Of a stretch of DNA of 64,000 nt, positions 24,000 through 34,717 are shown piece after piece (within the stretch, counting starts at the first letter, position 1; every line of letters begins with the position of its first letter). A program made the translations under genes and the position numbers. The stretch is from Artocarpus heterophyllus (Eukaryota > Streptophyta > Magnoliopsida > Rosales > Moraceae), in NCBI GenBank assembly GCA_025403435.1, contig CM046331.1, positions 27,384,459 to 27,448,458 on the forward strand, written 5' to 3'. The notes under the pieces are model-generated. The model had not been told where the DNA came from, did no database searches, and saw only the letters and a program-made list of their open reading frames with translations.

Positions 24000-25370
24000 T
24001 CCGAATCATGATTTTTGTAAAACATAAAAGTTTTAGTTCTCGATGAGATGAATAACTTTCAAGAAAAAAACTTTCAAAAATTCAACCACTAAAAAGGACT
24101 TTTAAACAGATTTATCGAATGGTCAATCGATAAAGTTTACAAAATCACTGCAAACGGTAATGTTAAAGACAAAATGAATTTTTGAAAAACACGGAAGTTT
24201 TAATCCTTGACAAAATGAGGAACTTCTGTAAAGGAAATTTTCATTAAAATTGTCTTTGACATACAATTTACGGTGGCTTTTAAAATTTTTTTTTAAAAAA
24301 AGATGACTTTTCAAAAGTATTTTTAAACCAAAATACTTGTTTAACGACAGGATCACTATTTACAAGCAACAAAAGAATTGTAGTACTCGTAAAGCAATAT
24401 AATTCTTCATTTCACAATCTTATCAAAATTCAAACTTCAATTTAAGATATAGTTTTCAATAAAACTTTACATATAAAGTTTTCCATGGATTTCAAAGAAA
24501 TAGGAGATCATAGGAAATATAAGTTTTTAACTGCTATGATAACAATTTTAGGTCGAACGCCCCCCTACGTTTAGGAGCCAATTATGGGATTCTAATCTTT
24601 TGATAGTTAGTGCTCAGATGTCATAGAACGCATATAGTCCAAAAGACAATATTGGACCCAATGAATTAGATAGTAAACAAACATGCACTTATGCGCCCAA
24701 AATACTATTCATATTCAAGTAGTCCTTTAGTATAACAAAGAACCCAATGTAAGCAATACCAGAGGTTACTAAGTCAAAGTTATAAGAGGAAGATGATTAA
24801 TTAATTATCAAATTAATTAATTGATTATCAACGTTAGTATGATTTAATTAAAGGCAATTAAGAAAAATAAGTTAGACAAGAATTATGAGTTAAGAGAATT
24901 TAAATTTAATTAATACTTTTAACTACCTAAATAGCAAACTAGTTAATAAAAGGAGCTTTTAAGAAAAGATTTAATTTCTTTTATTTCAATATGCTAAACT
25001 AAATAGCATTACACAAGTTAGCTCACGCTCTTGCTAGGTATTTTTTCTCAGACTCTAGGAGTAGTAAATAAGTAAATGGCAAGTTTAGCAGCTTCTATCT
25101 CTGAAAACCAAGAAGTATGAATCTCGCCTACAGCATGAAAATTATGGTTTTCAATTTTAAAGTGTTTTACATGTTTTTATGAAAATCATGAAAATACATT
25201 ATTAGAATTATGCTCCGTTATGATGTGTTAGGACATACCCTGCTTATTGTTATAAAATGTATTGTGTGTGATGTATGTCACATAAAATTATGTTACATGT
25301 TCACTTTCTTTTAAGAACAGTTATGACATTAGGTGATAATATGTAGTAACATATCATACTGCATATATAC
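24000..25370. other. Intergenic DNA
   Basis: AT-rich. No gene recognised. Simple AATTAATTA-type repeats occur at 24797-24830. Confidence 0.4.
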
Positions 25371-25375
25371 AATAA

Positions 25376-25966
25376 GACAAGTGTAATGACGATAAGCAGT
25401 GGCGCTTTATCGATCCACCTGCTAATCTCGACCTGGTATTTAAATTTGATGTAGTGCCGTGGATATTTACGTTTCAAAGGTCCGTTAATCTGTTCCTTGG
25501 AGCTTGCGGGGGCCAGCTTCGGCTGGCCCGTTTGCCGATAAAGGAGAGCGACGGAGAGGAAGTTTTGAAATTGTGGGAGCTGACGGCCGACACTGACGAT
25601 AATGGCGCAACGACTAATTCGTGGGATTTGGTGCAGGAGGTACGCATTGAAGGTCAAGATGTGATGTATATTCTGGGTTTTGACTCAAACAATGGGGATA
25701 TTATATTCGTATACATCAACAATTACAGTTGGAGATATAACATTGTGGAAGATAAGTTGCAGAAAATTGGTCAATTTCCAGAACCTCTTGAGCAGTATCC
25801 ATTGATCAGCGAGGTTGCGAGTCTGTTACATGTCTTCCACCTTGGTTGCCAACGCCAGTTGCTGCAGAACTTCCTTCTATTTGATAGATTTTTGGCCGTT
25901 TGGGAACGTTCTTCAAACAACAAAATCTTGTTTAATCCAATTTTTTTTCAATTTTTTCTTTTATAA
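25376..25966 (+). pseudogene. F-box-associated-domain fragment (5'-truncated)
   Basis: An open stretch of about 197 codons with no start near its left limit (stop TAA at 25373). It contains FLGACGGQLRLARL, then WELTADTDDNG..WDLVQEVRI, YILGFDSNNGDIIFVYI and YNIVEDKLQKIGQF. This series of 'gesCGGrLhL / W.....v / iLgFhp.dgdivfl / YNi....k.i..f' elements is typical of the C-terminal region of plant F-box proteins, which are substrate receptors of SCF ubiquitin ligases. The F-box itself and the N-terminal half are missing, so it is probably a gene fragment. An unannotated upstream exon cannot be excluded. Assignment is by pattern only. Confidence 0.45.
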
Positions 25967-26383
25967 AATTTAAACTATTAATTTGAACTACGTTATTAAA
26001 GTCTTATCATTTTTTTTTGTTTTGATATTACTTAATTATTTTCTTTGTCAGTTTTTGTCACTTGTAACCGAATGATCTTTAATTCAAAATAGGGATAAAA
26101 TTATAGGATAAAATTGACTGTATGAACTAATTCAAAATAAGGAGAAGAATTCAAGTACTACTTGTGGATTTATTATATTTAAAAAATAAAAATAAAAAAC
26201 CGCAACAACAACAACAACAATAACACAACTTATTTATGTCTTAGGGGACGGGAAGCGAGATGTCCTTTTTACTGTGACAAAAACAACATGCTACTTTTAC
26301 AAGGATAAAAAATGGCATATCCATTGTATGTCGTTTAATGTCATGATAGCCGTACTTTGAGGTGTTTCTTTTGTTGTGTATTA

Positions 26384-26572
26384 AGGTCTGTGGCAATGGT
26401 TTATCGGAAGTGTGGTTTAAAACAATGGTTTGAACAAATATTGGTCAAAAATACTGTAGCATGTGAGAGTTTTACATTACATCTCACTTTTTCTTGACAC
26501 TGTAACATACGAGAGCCTTATATTTGTTTAACCAAAAGTTTTGATTGAAATTTATATTGCAAAACACGATCA
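26384..26572. mobile_element. MITE, reverse orientation of the local family
   Basis: It contains atactgtagcatgtgagagt, the complement of the ctcacatgctacagta motif, and a second degraded copy, cactgtaacatacgagagcc. Ends: ggtctgtggcaatgg... and ...ttttgattgaaatttat. Confidence 0.55.
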
Positions 26573-26634
26573 GGATGTTTTAATATCAACCTTAGACCAA
26601 GGGGGTCGTCTTCAAGAGCTATCAGGACTCTGAA

Positions 26635-26879
26635 TTACATCGTTTTAGACCCAACACCCTTGAAATATAGCTGCAATGCTGATTCTTCAGTGAAACTATC
26701 CCATCTCAATCCATTCCACCATTGTGATTATCCTCTTATTTCCTCAATACTGTTTGCATTTTGAATATTAATAGGTAGCTTTCTGAGTGGATTGCACTTG
26801 ACCACATAAATCTGCTGTAGGCTTGGCCATGACACCCTTGGTCTACAAAGAATTTTTAGCTTGGGAAGGTTTTTCAATT
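26635..26879 (-). pseudogene. Relic of the C-terminal LRR of another CNL gene
   Basis: On the minus strand the translation reads LKNLPKLKILCRPRVSWPSL, then an IYVVKCNPLRKLPINI unit and NANSIEEIRG. After a one-base slip it continues SQWWNGLRWD and ends at the stop at 26635. This is the standard C-terminus of RPS5-type CNLs: the same 'WP.l..i.v..C..l.kLPl.i..a..i.EIRGe.qWW' pattern ends the intact NLR at 56227. It is clearly diverged from it and lies on the opposite strand. It is cut off at about 26916 by the copia fragment. Confidence 0.7.
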
Positions 26880-26915
26880 CTAGTGTCAACAGGATCTACA
26901 ACAGGTTGGGAAGGT

Positions 26916-27708
26916 TTGGATGCCAAAGAAGCAGCCGATTGTCACACTTTCTACATGTGAGGCTGAGTGTATTGTTGCTACTGCATGCACCTGTCATGCA
27001 ATATGGCTTTGGAATTTGTCAAAAGAATTAAATGTGCCACAAGAAGAGTCTCTAGAGATTTTGTCGACAACAAGTCAGCAATTGCACTAGTAAAGAATCT
27101 AGTTTTCTATGATCTAAATAAACACATAGACACTTGATATCACTACATAAAGGAGTGCATCACAAAAAAGGATGTACGACTGGAGTAAGTGAGGCCTCAT
27201 GATTAAGTTGCATATATCTTTACCAAGCCATTGAAGCAAGAAGACTTTGCTCGATTGAGAAACACACTTGGCATCATAAAACAAGTTTAAGGGGTTGTTG
27301 AAATATAAACTTGTTTTAGACCCAAAACTTGATGAAGTTCAAATTCAAATTCAAGCCCAACTTTTAGAAAGATTTTCTCGATTATTCTTCAAAAAATATC
27401 TAGATATTTTTGGAGTGGTTAAATTGTAGGGAATTTTAGAGAAGAATTTTAAAGAGTAAATTGTAACCTTTAGATTAAAATTATGCTGGCATAGTCCTAG
27501 CCATTGGTTAAATAAGTGCTACTAGTATAAATAGGGGTGATTTCTCTCATTTTGCATCAAGAAAAAGTGAGAAGTTATGAGAATAGGGAAGAGAAGAACT
27601 AAAGATTCTTAAATTAGTTCTTTGAGAGTGTAAGAAATTATAATTGTAAGAGTATTTAGTATTGCAATAAAAGGGTTTGATGTTTGAGTTTAAAACAAAT
27701 TTCCAACA
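26916..27708 (+). mobile_element. Copia 3' end (RNase H plus LTR), module copy 1
   Basis: The translation includes KQPIVTLSTCEAE, the copia RNase H signature, and TLGIIKQV before a polypurine AAGGGG at 27290-27294. The LTR (27296-27708) opens TGTTGAAATATAAAC and closes AAATTTCCAACA. The left limit is an abrupt join inside RNase H at 26916. The homologous copy at 47646 extends further, into RT. Confidence 0.85.
27296..27708 (+). repeat. Copia 3' LTR, module copy 1 (413 bp)
   Basis: TG...CA ends, with an internal TATAAATAGGGG-type box (about 27528). The counterpart at 48311-48740 is 430 bp long owing to a 17-bp insertion. Confidence 0.8.
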
Positions 27709-28476
27709 TGTCATTGCAAGCTACACATAGAATATTATTTTTAAGATATATCGAGATATTAATTAACAGCTATCTACTAAAGCTTATAAAACAAGCAAAT
27801 AAAAGGAATAAGACGACAATTAAAAACCATTCTCCAAAGCAGTGACATACAAAGTTGCTCGGAAAGACAACGACTTCAACAACCATCGTCCTATCCTTTA
27901 ATGAACTTTTAACCGCTGTTTAAAGCTTTGTTTGTTCTAGTGACCTCTCTTATACATGCTGTCAATCTCTTTCGCAATAAGTCAGAGATTATTCTTTAGA
28001 ATTTTTGGAATAGATGGCTTACGGCTCTTCTTTTGGCAGAGAATCTAAATGCACAACATTCACATATTTTTTTGTGAAAGGGAACGGTATGGCTGATAAT
28101 TAGCTAGCTTCTGGTAAGTTAATTTTGTACTAGTAAATTATATATTTTGGTCTTAATATTTTGTGAGTTTTTAGATCTTTTAATTGGTTTTTATTTGTTT
28201 TTATTTTAGTTTAGCTGAATTATATTTGTGTTTTAGTTTTTATTTTTAAATATTATTTTCCCTTAATTAGGTAGGTAATGGTCAAAATGACAATTGAAAC
28301 TAACTTGGAGGACAAAAAGTCACGGAAATAAGTGAAATTGAAATTAAAATACGCCCAGACGAGAACCACAAGCTCAGCACGACAAACGCCAATCACTAGC
28401 CATCGGATCGCCACGTTTAAAGCCTCAGATGGCGAATGCACGTCAAGCTCCAAAACATGCGACTGAAAGACGGTGG
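27709..28476. other. Module intergenic DNA, copy 1
   Basis: Nearly identical to 48741-49494. No gene recognised. Confidence 0.5.
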
Positions 28477-28477
28477 G

Positions 28478-28700
28478 CCCTAGTTGCTCAGTGGATTAAC
28501 TGGGGTGCTAGTTCCTGTGGTTCGAGTCTCACAGCTATTTCCATGCACCCTTCTTTTTGCCCAGCCATATTGCCTACGTTTCTCTGTGGTCTCCATCTCT
28601 CCTGAATGCCCATTAGCACGCCGACATGTGGCGCTCACGCAGAACCCCGATGTGGGTTATTTCTTTTTTATTGCTGGCGTGGGTAATAGAATGAAGGGAA
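28478..28700 (+). mobile_element. SINE-like element with tRNA-type promoter boxes, copy 1
   Basis: Starting at gggccctagttgctcagtgg, an A-box-like stretch (28481-28494) is followed 38 nt later by a perfect B-box-like ggttcgagtctc (28519-28530). That is the spacing of a tRNA head. The body runs to about 28700 without a tRNA acceptor or cloverleaf that I could fold. A copy at 49496-49720 belongs to the duplicated module, so it gives no independent evidence of transposition. Confidence 0.45.
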
Positions 28701-28796
28701 TTAAATAGACTTAGCTGCCTTTGCACATATTCTAAAGTATATGAACTGAGGATCCAAACATGAATTGTTAGGCCTAAATCACAAATCACGTATTTG

Positions 28797-28970
28797 TAAA
28801 GTTGTTTGATGTGATGGTTAAAACTATTAATTAAAATTATAAGTATTATAATATGTAAAAATTTTATACTATAATAATTTTTTGTTTTTACTGTAATATG
28901 TAAGGTTTTATATTGTTTTTAATTAATTAATTGGTTAAAATTAATTAAGGTTAAATAGCTTTAAATATTA
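28797..28970. mobile_element. AT-rich MITE remnant, copy 1
   Basis: Begins gttgtttgatgtgatgg and ends near aaggttaaatagc. It carries tattataatatgtaaaaatt twice in opposite orientation, like the 18113 element. Duplicated at 49820-49985. Confidence 0.45.
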
Positions 28971-30520
28971 CCAAACCAAGACCATGCCATATCAATGTCT
29001 GACAAGGAAAGTCAGTTTCCAAAAGAAAAAGGACAATCAGCTGATCTTGCAGACATTAAAGACAAAAGCGTTGTCAGTTAAATATGCTGAATGTTGTTGT
29101 GAGGATACGTGTTCTACATTACTTTTTTTTTGGTTGCTTCTGTCGGAATGTGTTAACTAATAGCTAAGATGTGTTGTAAATATTTGTAGCTGTGGACCAA
29201 TAATCTAACCATAAATTCACACTGCACTAAATGTAGAGTTAAAATTAATTTTCTTTCCTAAACAGAAAGAAAGAACTATCATGGTTCATAATAAAAGCTT
29301 AATATTTATTTAATTATTTGAATTAGTGATTTGATTTTAGTTGTGTAATATGAATTACTAATTTCAATTGTTATCCAAATTGATGTTTGGATATGCTTTT
29401 AAATTTTAATCTAAATATAGCATAAAATTAAAATATGTGTTTGGAAAGAAAGTGAAAGAAGTTTTTGATTTATTAATAAATCTAATAAAATCTTAATGTT
29501 GATGATCTTAAAAAAATACAATATCGATTTTAATTTATTCCTCTCTTCAGTAAAAACACAGTAAAAAAAGAATCATCTCAATTAGATATCAAATAAAGAA
29601 GTTATTATTTTTTTCTCAAATATAAGAGAGAATTTCAGCTTTTACTGTAGTAAAGATATTCGAGTATCAAAAGCTTAGAAGAGGTCAGAACCTTAAAAAC
29701 TTAAATTCAAAAAGCTCATTTAATTTAGATTTTGGAGGAAACAATATATATCCAAAGGATTATAAAGATTTGAATCCAAAGAGTTACAAAAAATACTCTA
29801 AACAAACGCCCCCTAAATATATTTGAGCAACAGCCTAACTGTAAATCAAAACATGACTTCACTTTGAAGTGCAGAGTTTCAATATCTTAACTTAAATTTT
29901 TGCTACTATTACTCGTAGAGACTGGCTGTTGTGCGCGCGCATGTGTGCGCATGTGTGGTTTTGTGAAAAATAACACTTTTCAAGTACAACCAATAGCCAA
30001 TAGCCTGTTTGATTCTTAGTTTTGAATTAAACAAGTTTAATTTTTTATGAGAAAAAACACAATAGTAAGAATGTTTGAACTAAAATTTTTTGATTCAAAC
30101 ATACAAAATAGGTAAAAGATAGATCATAGTTAGTCAATTTCATTGCAGATACATCCCCTAAATTTCTAGGGGAGACCAAGTCTAGTGGTACCAGAGCTCG
30201 ATAACGTAATAACAAAGAGAAATTACATGGGACAGAGGCGAACAGAAATCCGATAAGAATCATCGAATTTTTTTAATTTCACCTATTTTATTATTATTAT
30301 TATTATTATTGATTGTTGTCTGGTCAATTACGAGGGAATCTGTGGTTGCGTTGGCAATTGCTCGAGGGGGTGGAAACGCTGTTAAATGCCTCTTCTTCCC
30401 AGATGGCATCTCGTCTCTTTTTGATCTAGCAAAACCACTTGAATATAAATTATTTTGAAGAGTTACGGGAAAAATGGTTATTTTTTTCTTTTTTTTTTTT
30501 TGTTCAGAGTTAAAAAAAAA
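28971..30520. other. Module intergenic DNA upstream of NLR copy 1
   Basis: No gene recognised. It includes an alternating purine-pyrimidine run (gtgcgcgcgcatgtgtgcgc, 29931-29950) and a (TTA)n run (30289-30310). Homologous to 50000-51630. Confidence 0.5.
30289..30310. repeat. (TTA)n microsatellite
   Basis: About seven units here; the homologous run at 51391-51434 has about fourteen. Confidence 0.9.
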
Positions 30521-31070
30521 GTTTAAGTAAAGATACATTTGAAAATATATTATTTAAGTGGGACAATTAGGAATAAAAATAATTCAGTATAGTATTTGAC
30601 AGCTGCTAAGTTTCTAGACGGAGACAACAAAATAAGAAGTAATAAAGTAGTTAGAAAAAATAAAAAACGAAGCATCAAAAGAATGCAAGAGTCTAAAGTA
30701 TATCATGAGAATGTTCATGGAATTTGGGGTCTTGGGTGGGGCCAGTGCTCTCCCGCTCATCACATGGGTGCTGTTCTTCCTTTTTTTTTCAGAGTAAAGA
30801 AAAAAAGTTTAGGTAGAGACGCATTTGAAAATATATTATTTGAGTGGGACAATTAGGAATAAAAATAATTCAATATAGTGTTTGAAAACTGCTAAGTTTC
30901 TAGAGGGAGACAACAAAATAAGAAAGTAATAAAATGGTGAGAAAAAACCAGAAATGAGGCATCAAAAGAATGCCAAAGTCTAAATTATATCGTGTGAATG
31001 TTCGTGGAATTTGGGGTCTTGGGTGGGGCCATTGCTCTCCCGCTCATCACATGGGTGCTTTTCCTTTTTC
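30521..31070. repeat. Tandem 286-bp duplication in the NLR copy 1 promoter
   Basis: The stretch starting gtttaagtaaagatacattt at 30521 recurs at 30807 (gtttaggtagagacgcattt). Both include the words gggacaattaggaataaaaa and ggtcttgggtggggcca. NLR copy 2 has only one such unit (about 51645-51905). Confidence 0.8.
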
Positions 31071-31734
31071 TTTTTTTTTAAGTTTTATTTTTAATCATAC
31101 ATGCGCCCATAATGGTTATTGAACATTTCCAGGAAATTGCTACACGACTTGGTCAACTCAATCTAAACACTAAGAGCTAAGAAGGCCTTCTTCTCTCTCC
31201 CTTCTTGCTTTTTTTTCCCCTCCCAAAGACTAATCATCTGGAGTCAATAATTATGGCTATTGCTGCCGCTTCTTCTTCTGTTGTGATCAAGAATCAAGTC
31301 TTCATCAGTTTCAGAGGCGACACTCGCAGGAACTTCACTTGTCATCTCTATACTGCGTTACGCCAGAAACAAATTCTAACCTACATAGATGATGAGGGTC
31401 TAGAGAGAGGCACTGAAATTTCACCGGCACTTTTAAGGGCAATCGAGGAATCGTTGATTTCAATCGTGGTCTTCTCCGAATGGTTCGCTTTTTCGAGTTG
31501 GTGCTTGGATGAGCTGGTGCACATACTCAAATGCAAGAAAGAAAGAGGCCAAATTGTTCTGCCGATCTTTTTCGGTGTCGATCCATCGGATATTAGGAAA
31601 CAGAATGGGAGTTATGGTGATGCTTTTGCTTTGCATGAAAAACATTTTAAGCATGACACGAACAAAGTAAAAGTCTGGAGGGATGCCTTGACTGCAGCAG
31701 CTAATCTGTCTGGCTTTCATTTACAACAATACGA

Positions 31735-32679
31735 GTGAGTACTAGTGGCTTACATTTTTTTTTTTTTAAATGACTATGATGTTTGATCATGATCGCTTAT
31801 CAACAAGCGCCATATTAAGAGGAGGCATTAGATAAAACGCATGTATAGATATTCAGGAATTATTTTATATCTCTCTCTAGCAACTTTCACTTGATGGAGA
31901 TTTAGATGCTACTCGATTGCTTTATTTATAAATTCTTTACCTTGATTTAGTTAACTATCACTAGAGGTAATGTTTTGTATACATATAAAAAAATAAAAAG
32001 ACTAGACTGGTGAAAATTATGGCTACCTCAATTGCAAAATTTATTTGTTATTCCCTCGCCTAAACGAGCTTATTTTTATATTCAAGGGGTAAACGAGATT
32101 ATTTTAATGCTCAGGGGGTAAACGAGATTAATTTAAAATTTAAAGGGTGAAGTAGGAGTCTTTAAAATTTAAGGGATAAACTGAGAATGAACCCAGGGAG
32201 TAATGGCCTGAAATTATTATCTGTAAACATTATTATCAAGTATACAGTTACGTTGAGCTGCAGCTTTTCATTTTCCAAAAAAAAAAAAAAAGAGTTCCCG
32301 CTAAGCTGTAGTGTTAAAGTGACATTTTTTTCCCCTGTGAGTGGGAGATTCAAATTTTATCCTTTGCAAAGGAGTTTTTTATGGAAGTATCCTTAGACTA
32401 TACCTACTACAAGTGACATATTTTGATTCAACATGGGCAATTAGACTAAACACTTATGAAATTAAAATCTCAAATAAGAGATTACAACCCCTTATAAGAA
32501 GGATAGATGTGATTTTTTCAAAAGTATATATTTATTTTTTTCTTGTCTAAGATTTTTTGCTTTGTTATTTTCATCGTGGTTCTTGAAAAAGGAAAAAAAA
32601 AGTACGACATTTTTTTTCGCTTGTTTAGTTTTCGTCCTGGTTCTTTCATATTAGTCTAATTCTTTTCTTTTTACGCTAG
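31735..32679 (+). other. TIR/NB intron of NLR copy 1
   Basis: 945 bp, donor GTGAGT, acceptor CTAG. It joins at phase 2 (GA|G), giving QQYESESKLIEKIVED. It holds short near-repeats of aaggggtaaacgagatta (32084-32130), one more than in copy 2. Confidence 0.75.
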
Positions 32680-34712
32680 GTCTGAGTCAAAGTTAATTGA
32701 GAAAATTGTGGAAGATGTATTGAGGAAATTGGAAACGCTATTAAAAGCTGGCAGGTTGCCAGATGGCATGGTGTTTGTCAATGATTCAGCAAAACCAGTT
32801 GAGTATGTTCCTGGACCTTCGATAGAACATCAATCAACTGCATCAAAAAATTTAGCAGAGCTTATGAAGATCTTGCGCGACAATAGATTTCGGAGAATTG
32901 GTGTGTGGGGCATGGGAGGGGTGGGAAAGACCACTTTGGTAAAGAACCTAAACAACCAGCTTGATAGCGTTTCTTCGAATCAGCCTTTTCGCATTGTCAT
33001 TTGGGCAACAGTGTCCAAGGACTTGGACATAAAAAGGCTTCAGAAACAAGTGGCTCGGAGATTGAATTTGGACGTGGGTATGGAAGAAAGCACCGAAAGC
33101 ACGGCAGGTCGACTTTACCAAAGGCTTGAGAAGGAAAAGTTCCTTCTTATTCTAGATGATGTGTGGGAGAGTTTTGACTTAAACTGCTTGGGTATCCCCC
33201 AAACTGAAATTCGCGAGGGATCTAAAATCATATTGACGTCTCGATTTCTCGATGTTTGTGGGCAGATGATGACAGATGTTGATGTGAAAGTAAGTACTCT
33301 CAGTGATGAAGAAGCTTGGCAACTTTTTTGTCAGAAGGCAGGGGAGGTAACAAGTGTAGAATCTATTGCATCAATCGCAAAAGATGTTGCTAGAGAATGT
33401 TGTGGATTGCCTTTGGCTCTCATCACTGTGGGAACTGCAATGAGGAAAAAGACAAGGGTGGAGCTATGGAGACATGCCTTGAAGGAATTGCGAAGATCAA
33501 CGTCGTGCATAAGAGGCCTAAAGGATAAGGTCTATAACTCTTTGAAATTGAGTTATGACTCCTTAGAAGGCAACGATGTAAAATCTTGTTTCTTATTTTG
33601 TGCTTTGTATCCTGAAGATTTTGCCATTGAAGTATGTGAGCTGATACAGTGTTGGCTGGCCGAAGGCTTGATAGATGAATGGCAAGAGTTTGAGGAGCTT
33701 GTCAATAATGGAGTTTTTGTGGTTGAAACTCTTAAGGATGCTTGTCTATTAGAAGACGGATCACGTGATGGCACTGTGAAGATGCATGATGTAGTTCGAG
33801 ATGTTGCTATATGGATTGTGTCATTATTGGAAGATGAATGTAAATACCTTGTTCGTTCTGGTATTGGTTTGAGGGAGATCTCAAAAGTAGATTTTCCTAA
33901 AAATTCTTTTAAAAAAGTTTCTTTCATGAACAACAAAATAAGTAAGCTACCTTCTTGTGAGATCCAACAATGTTCAAAGGCCTCAACTTTGCTACTGCAA
34001 GGTAATTATCAGCTTAAAGAAGTTCCTGAGATGTTTTTATATGGATTCCACGCACTCAAAGTCTTGAACATCAGCAGATCCAGCATCAAGTCGCTGTCTC
34101 CTCTTCAATCACGTGAAGTTCGTGCTCTTCTACTACAGAGTTGCCGGTTGCTTGAGAAATTACCTCCGTTGGGAACCCTTAGAAGACTTCAGTTGCTTGA
34201 TCTTTCTGGGACTAAGATCAGAGAATTACCTACAGGGACAGAGAACTTGATCAACTTGAGGCAAGTGAACCTATCTCACACTCGCTACCTAGAAAGAATT
34301 CAAGCTGGCATTGTATCCAAATGGACTCGTTTAGAGGTTCTAGATATGACACTTAGTCGCTACCAATGGTGTACAAAAGAAGAGGTCGAAGATGGACAGG
34401 CATGTTTTGAAGAGCTTTTGTTCCATGAGCGCTTATCTCGGTTGTCCATAACTTTTGTTAGGAGGATTCCATGCTTGGACCCTGAAGATCTAGTAACCTG
34501 GATAGGCAGAATGGGAAGATTCCAATTCACAGTTGGTTATCCTAAGTGTCAATATTTGTCCCCAACTCACAATGACAAAAGAAAGGTAACTATAAACTGG
34601 CTATCCGATTTAAGCGATCAATGGATGGGTTGGTTGTTGATTTATGCAACTTCTCTAGTCTGTAATGATTGTCCAGGTCTCAATTTGATGATTCAATGCT
34701 TATCATTCGCAA

Positions 34713-34717
34713 GGTTT
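34713..34717. repeat. Target-site duplication ggttt, left
   Basis: ggttt precedes the LTR, and the same five bases follow it at 42925-42929. The uninterrupted NLR copy 2 has a single ggttt at the homologous place (about 55537-55541). Confidence 0.95.

Larger units (their letters stand above)
31253..34717 (+). pseudogene. TIR-(CNL-type NB-ARC)-LRR receptor, copy 1, 5' part, interrupted by LTR element
   Basis: Exon 1 (31253-31734, 160 codons plus 2 nt) is a TIR domain: KNQVFISFRGDTRRNFTCHL, a BB-loop region and SSWCLDELVHI with the catalytic-type Glu. A GT-AG intron leads to exon 2 at 32680, which opens SESKLIEKIVEDVL, the usual TIR-to-NB linker. Then, instead of a TNL NB domain, it has CNL signatures: GMGGVGKTTL, IVIWATVSKD, LLILDDVW (the Trp typical of CNLs), GLPLALITVG, a CFLFCALYPEDF RNBS-D and VKMHDVVRD. 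LRRs follow until the target site ggttt at 34713-34717. Reading continues about 16 codons into the LTR and stops at 34765, so transcripts would give a receptor lacking the last ~240 residues. Both exon frames are otherwise open. The αA 'SH' pair of most TIRs (present in copy 2) is CH here. Nearest relative: 52111-56227. Confidence 0.85.

Noticed and set aside
28478..28560. A functional tRNA gene
   Set aside because: A- and B-box words are present, but I could not pair an acceptor stem or anticodon arm; a SINE head fits better.
28253..28708. Frames of 66 and 74 codons around the SINE-like block (also 49274-49715)
   Set aside because: They lie across the tRNA-like head and differ in frame between copies, so coding is unlikely.
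30596..30856. 86-codon frame upstream of NLR copy 1
   Set aside because: It lies within the promoter duplication and is rich in Lys/Asn/Ile; no counterpart frame at the same length in copy 2.
33553..33936. 127-codon frames antisense to the NB-ARC exons (also 54376-54759)
   Set aside because: They are mirror frames of the conserved NLR coding sequence with no independent signals.
31253..34717. Two separate genes: a TIR-only gene and an NB-LRR gene
   Set aside because: The donor and acceptor give a continuous TNL-type linker in frame in both copies, and the NB exon has no ATG start of its own near its beginning; one spliced gene is the simpler reading, though cDNA is needed.
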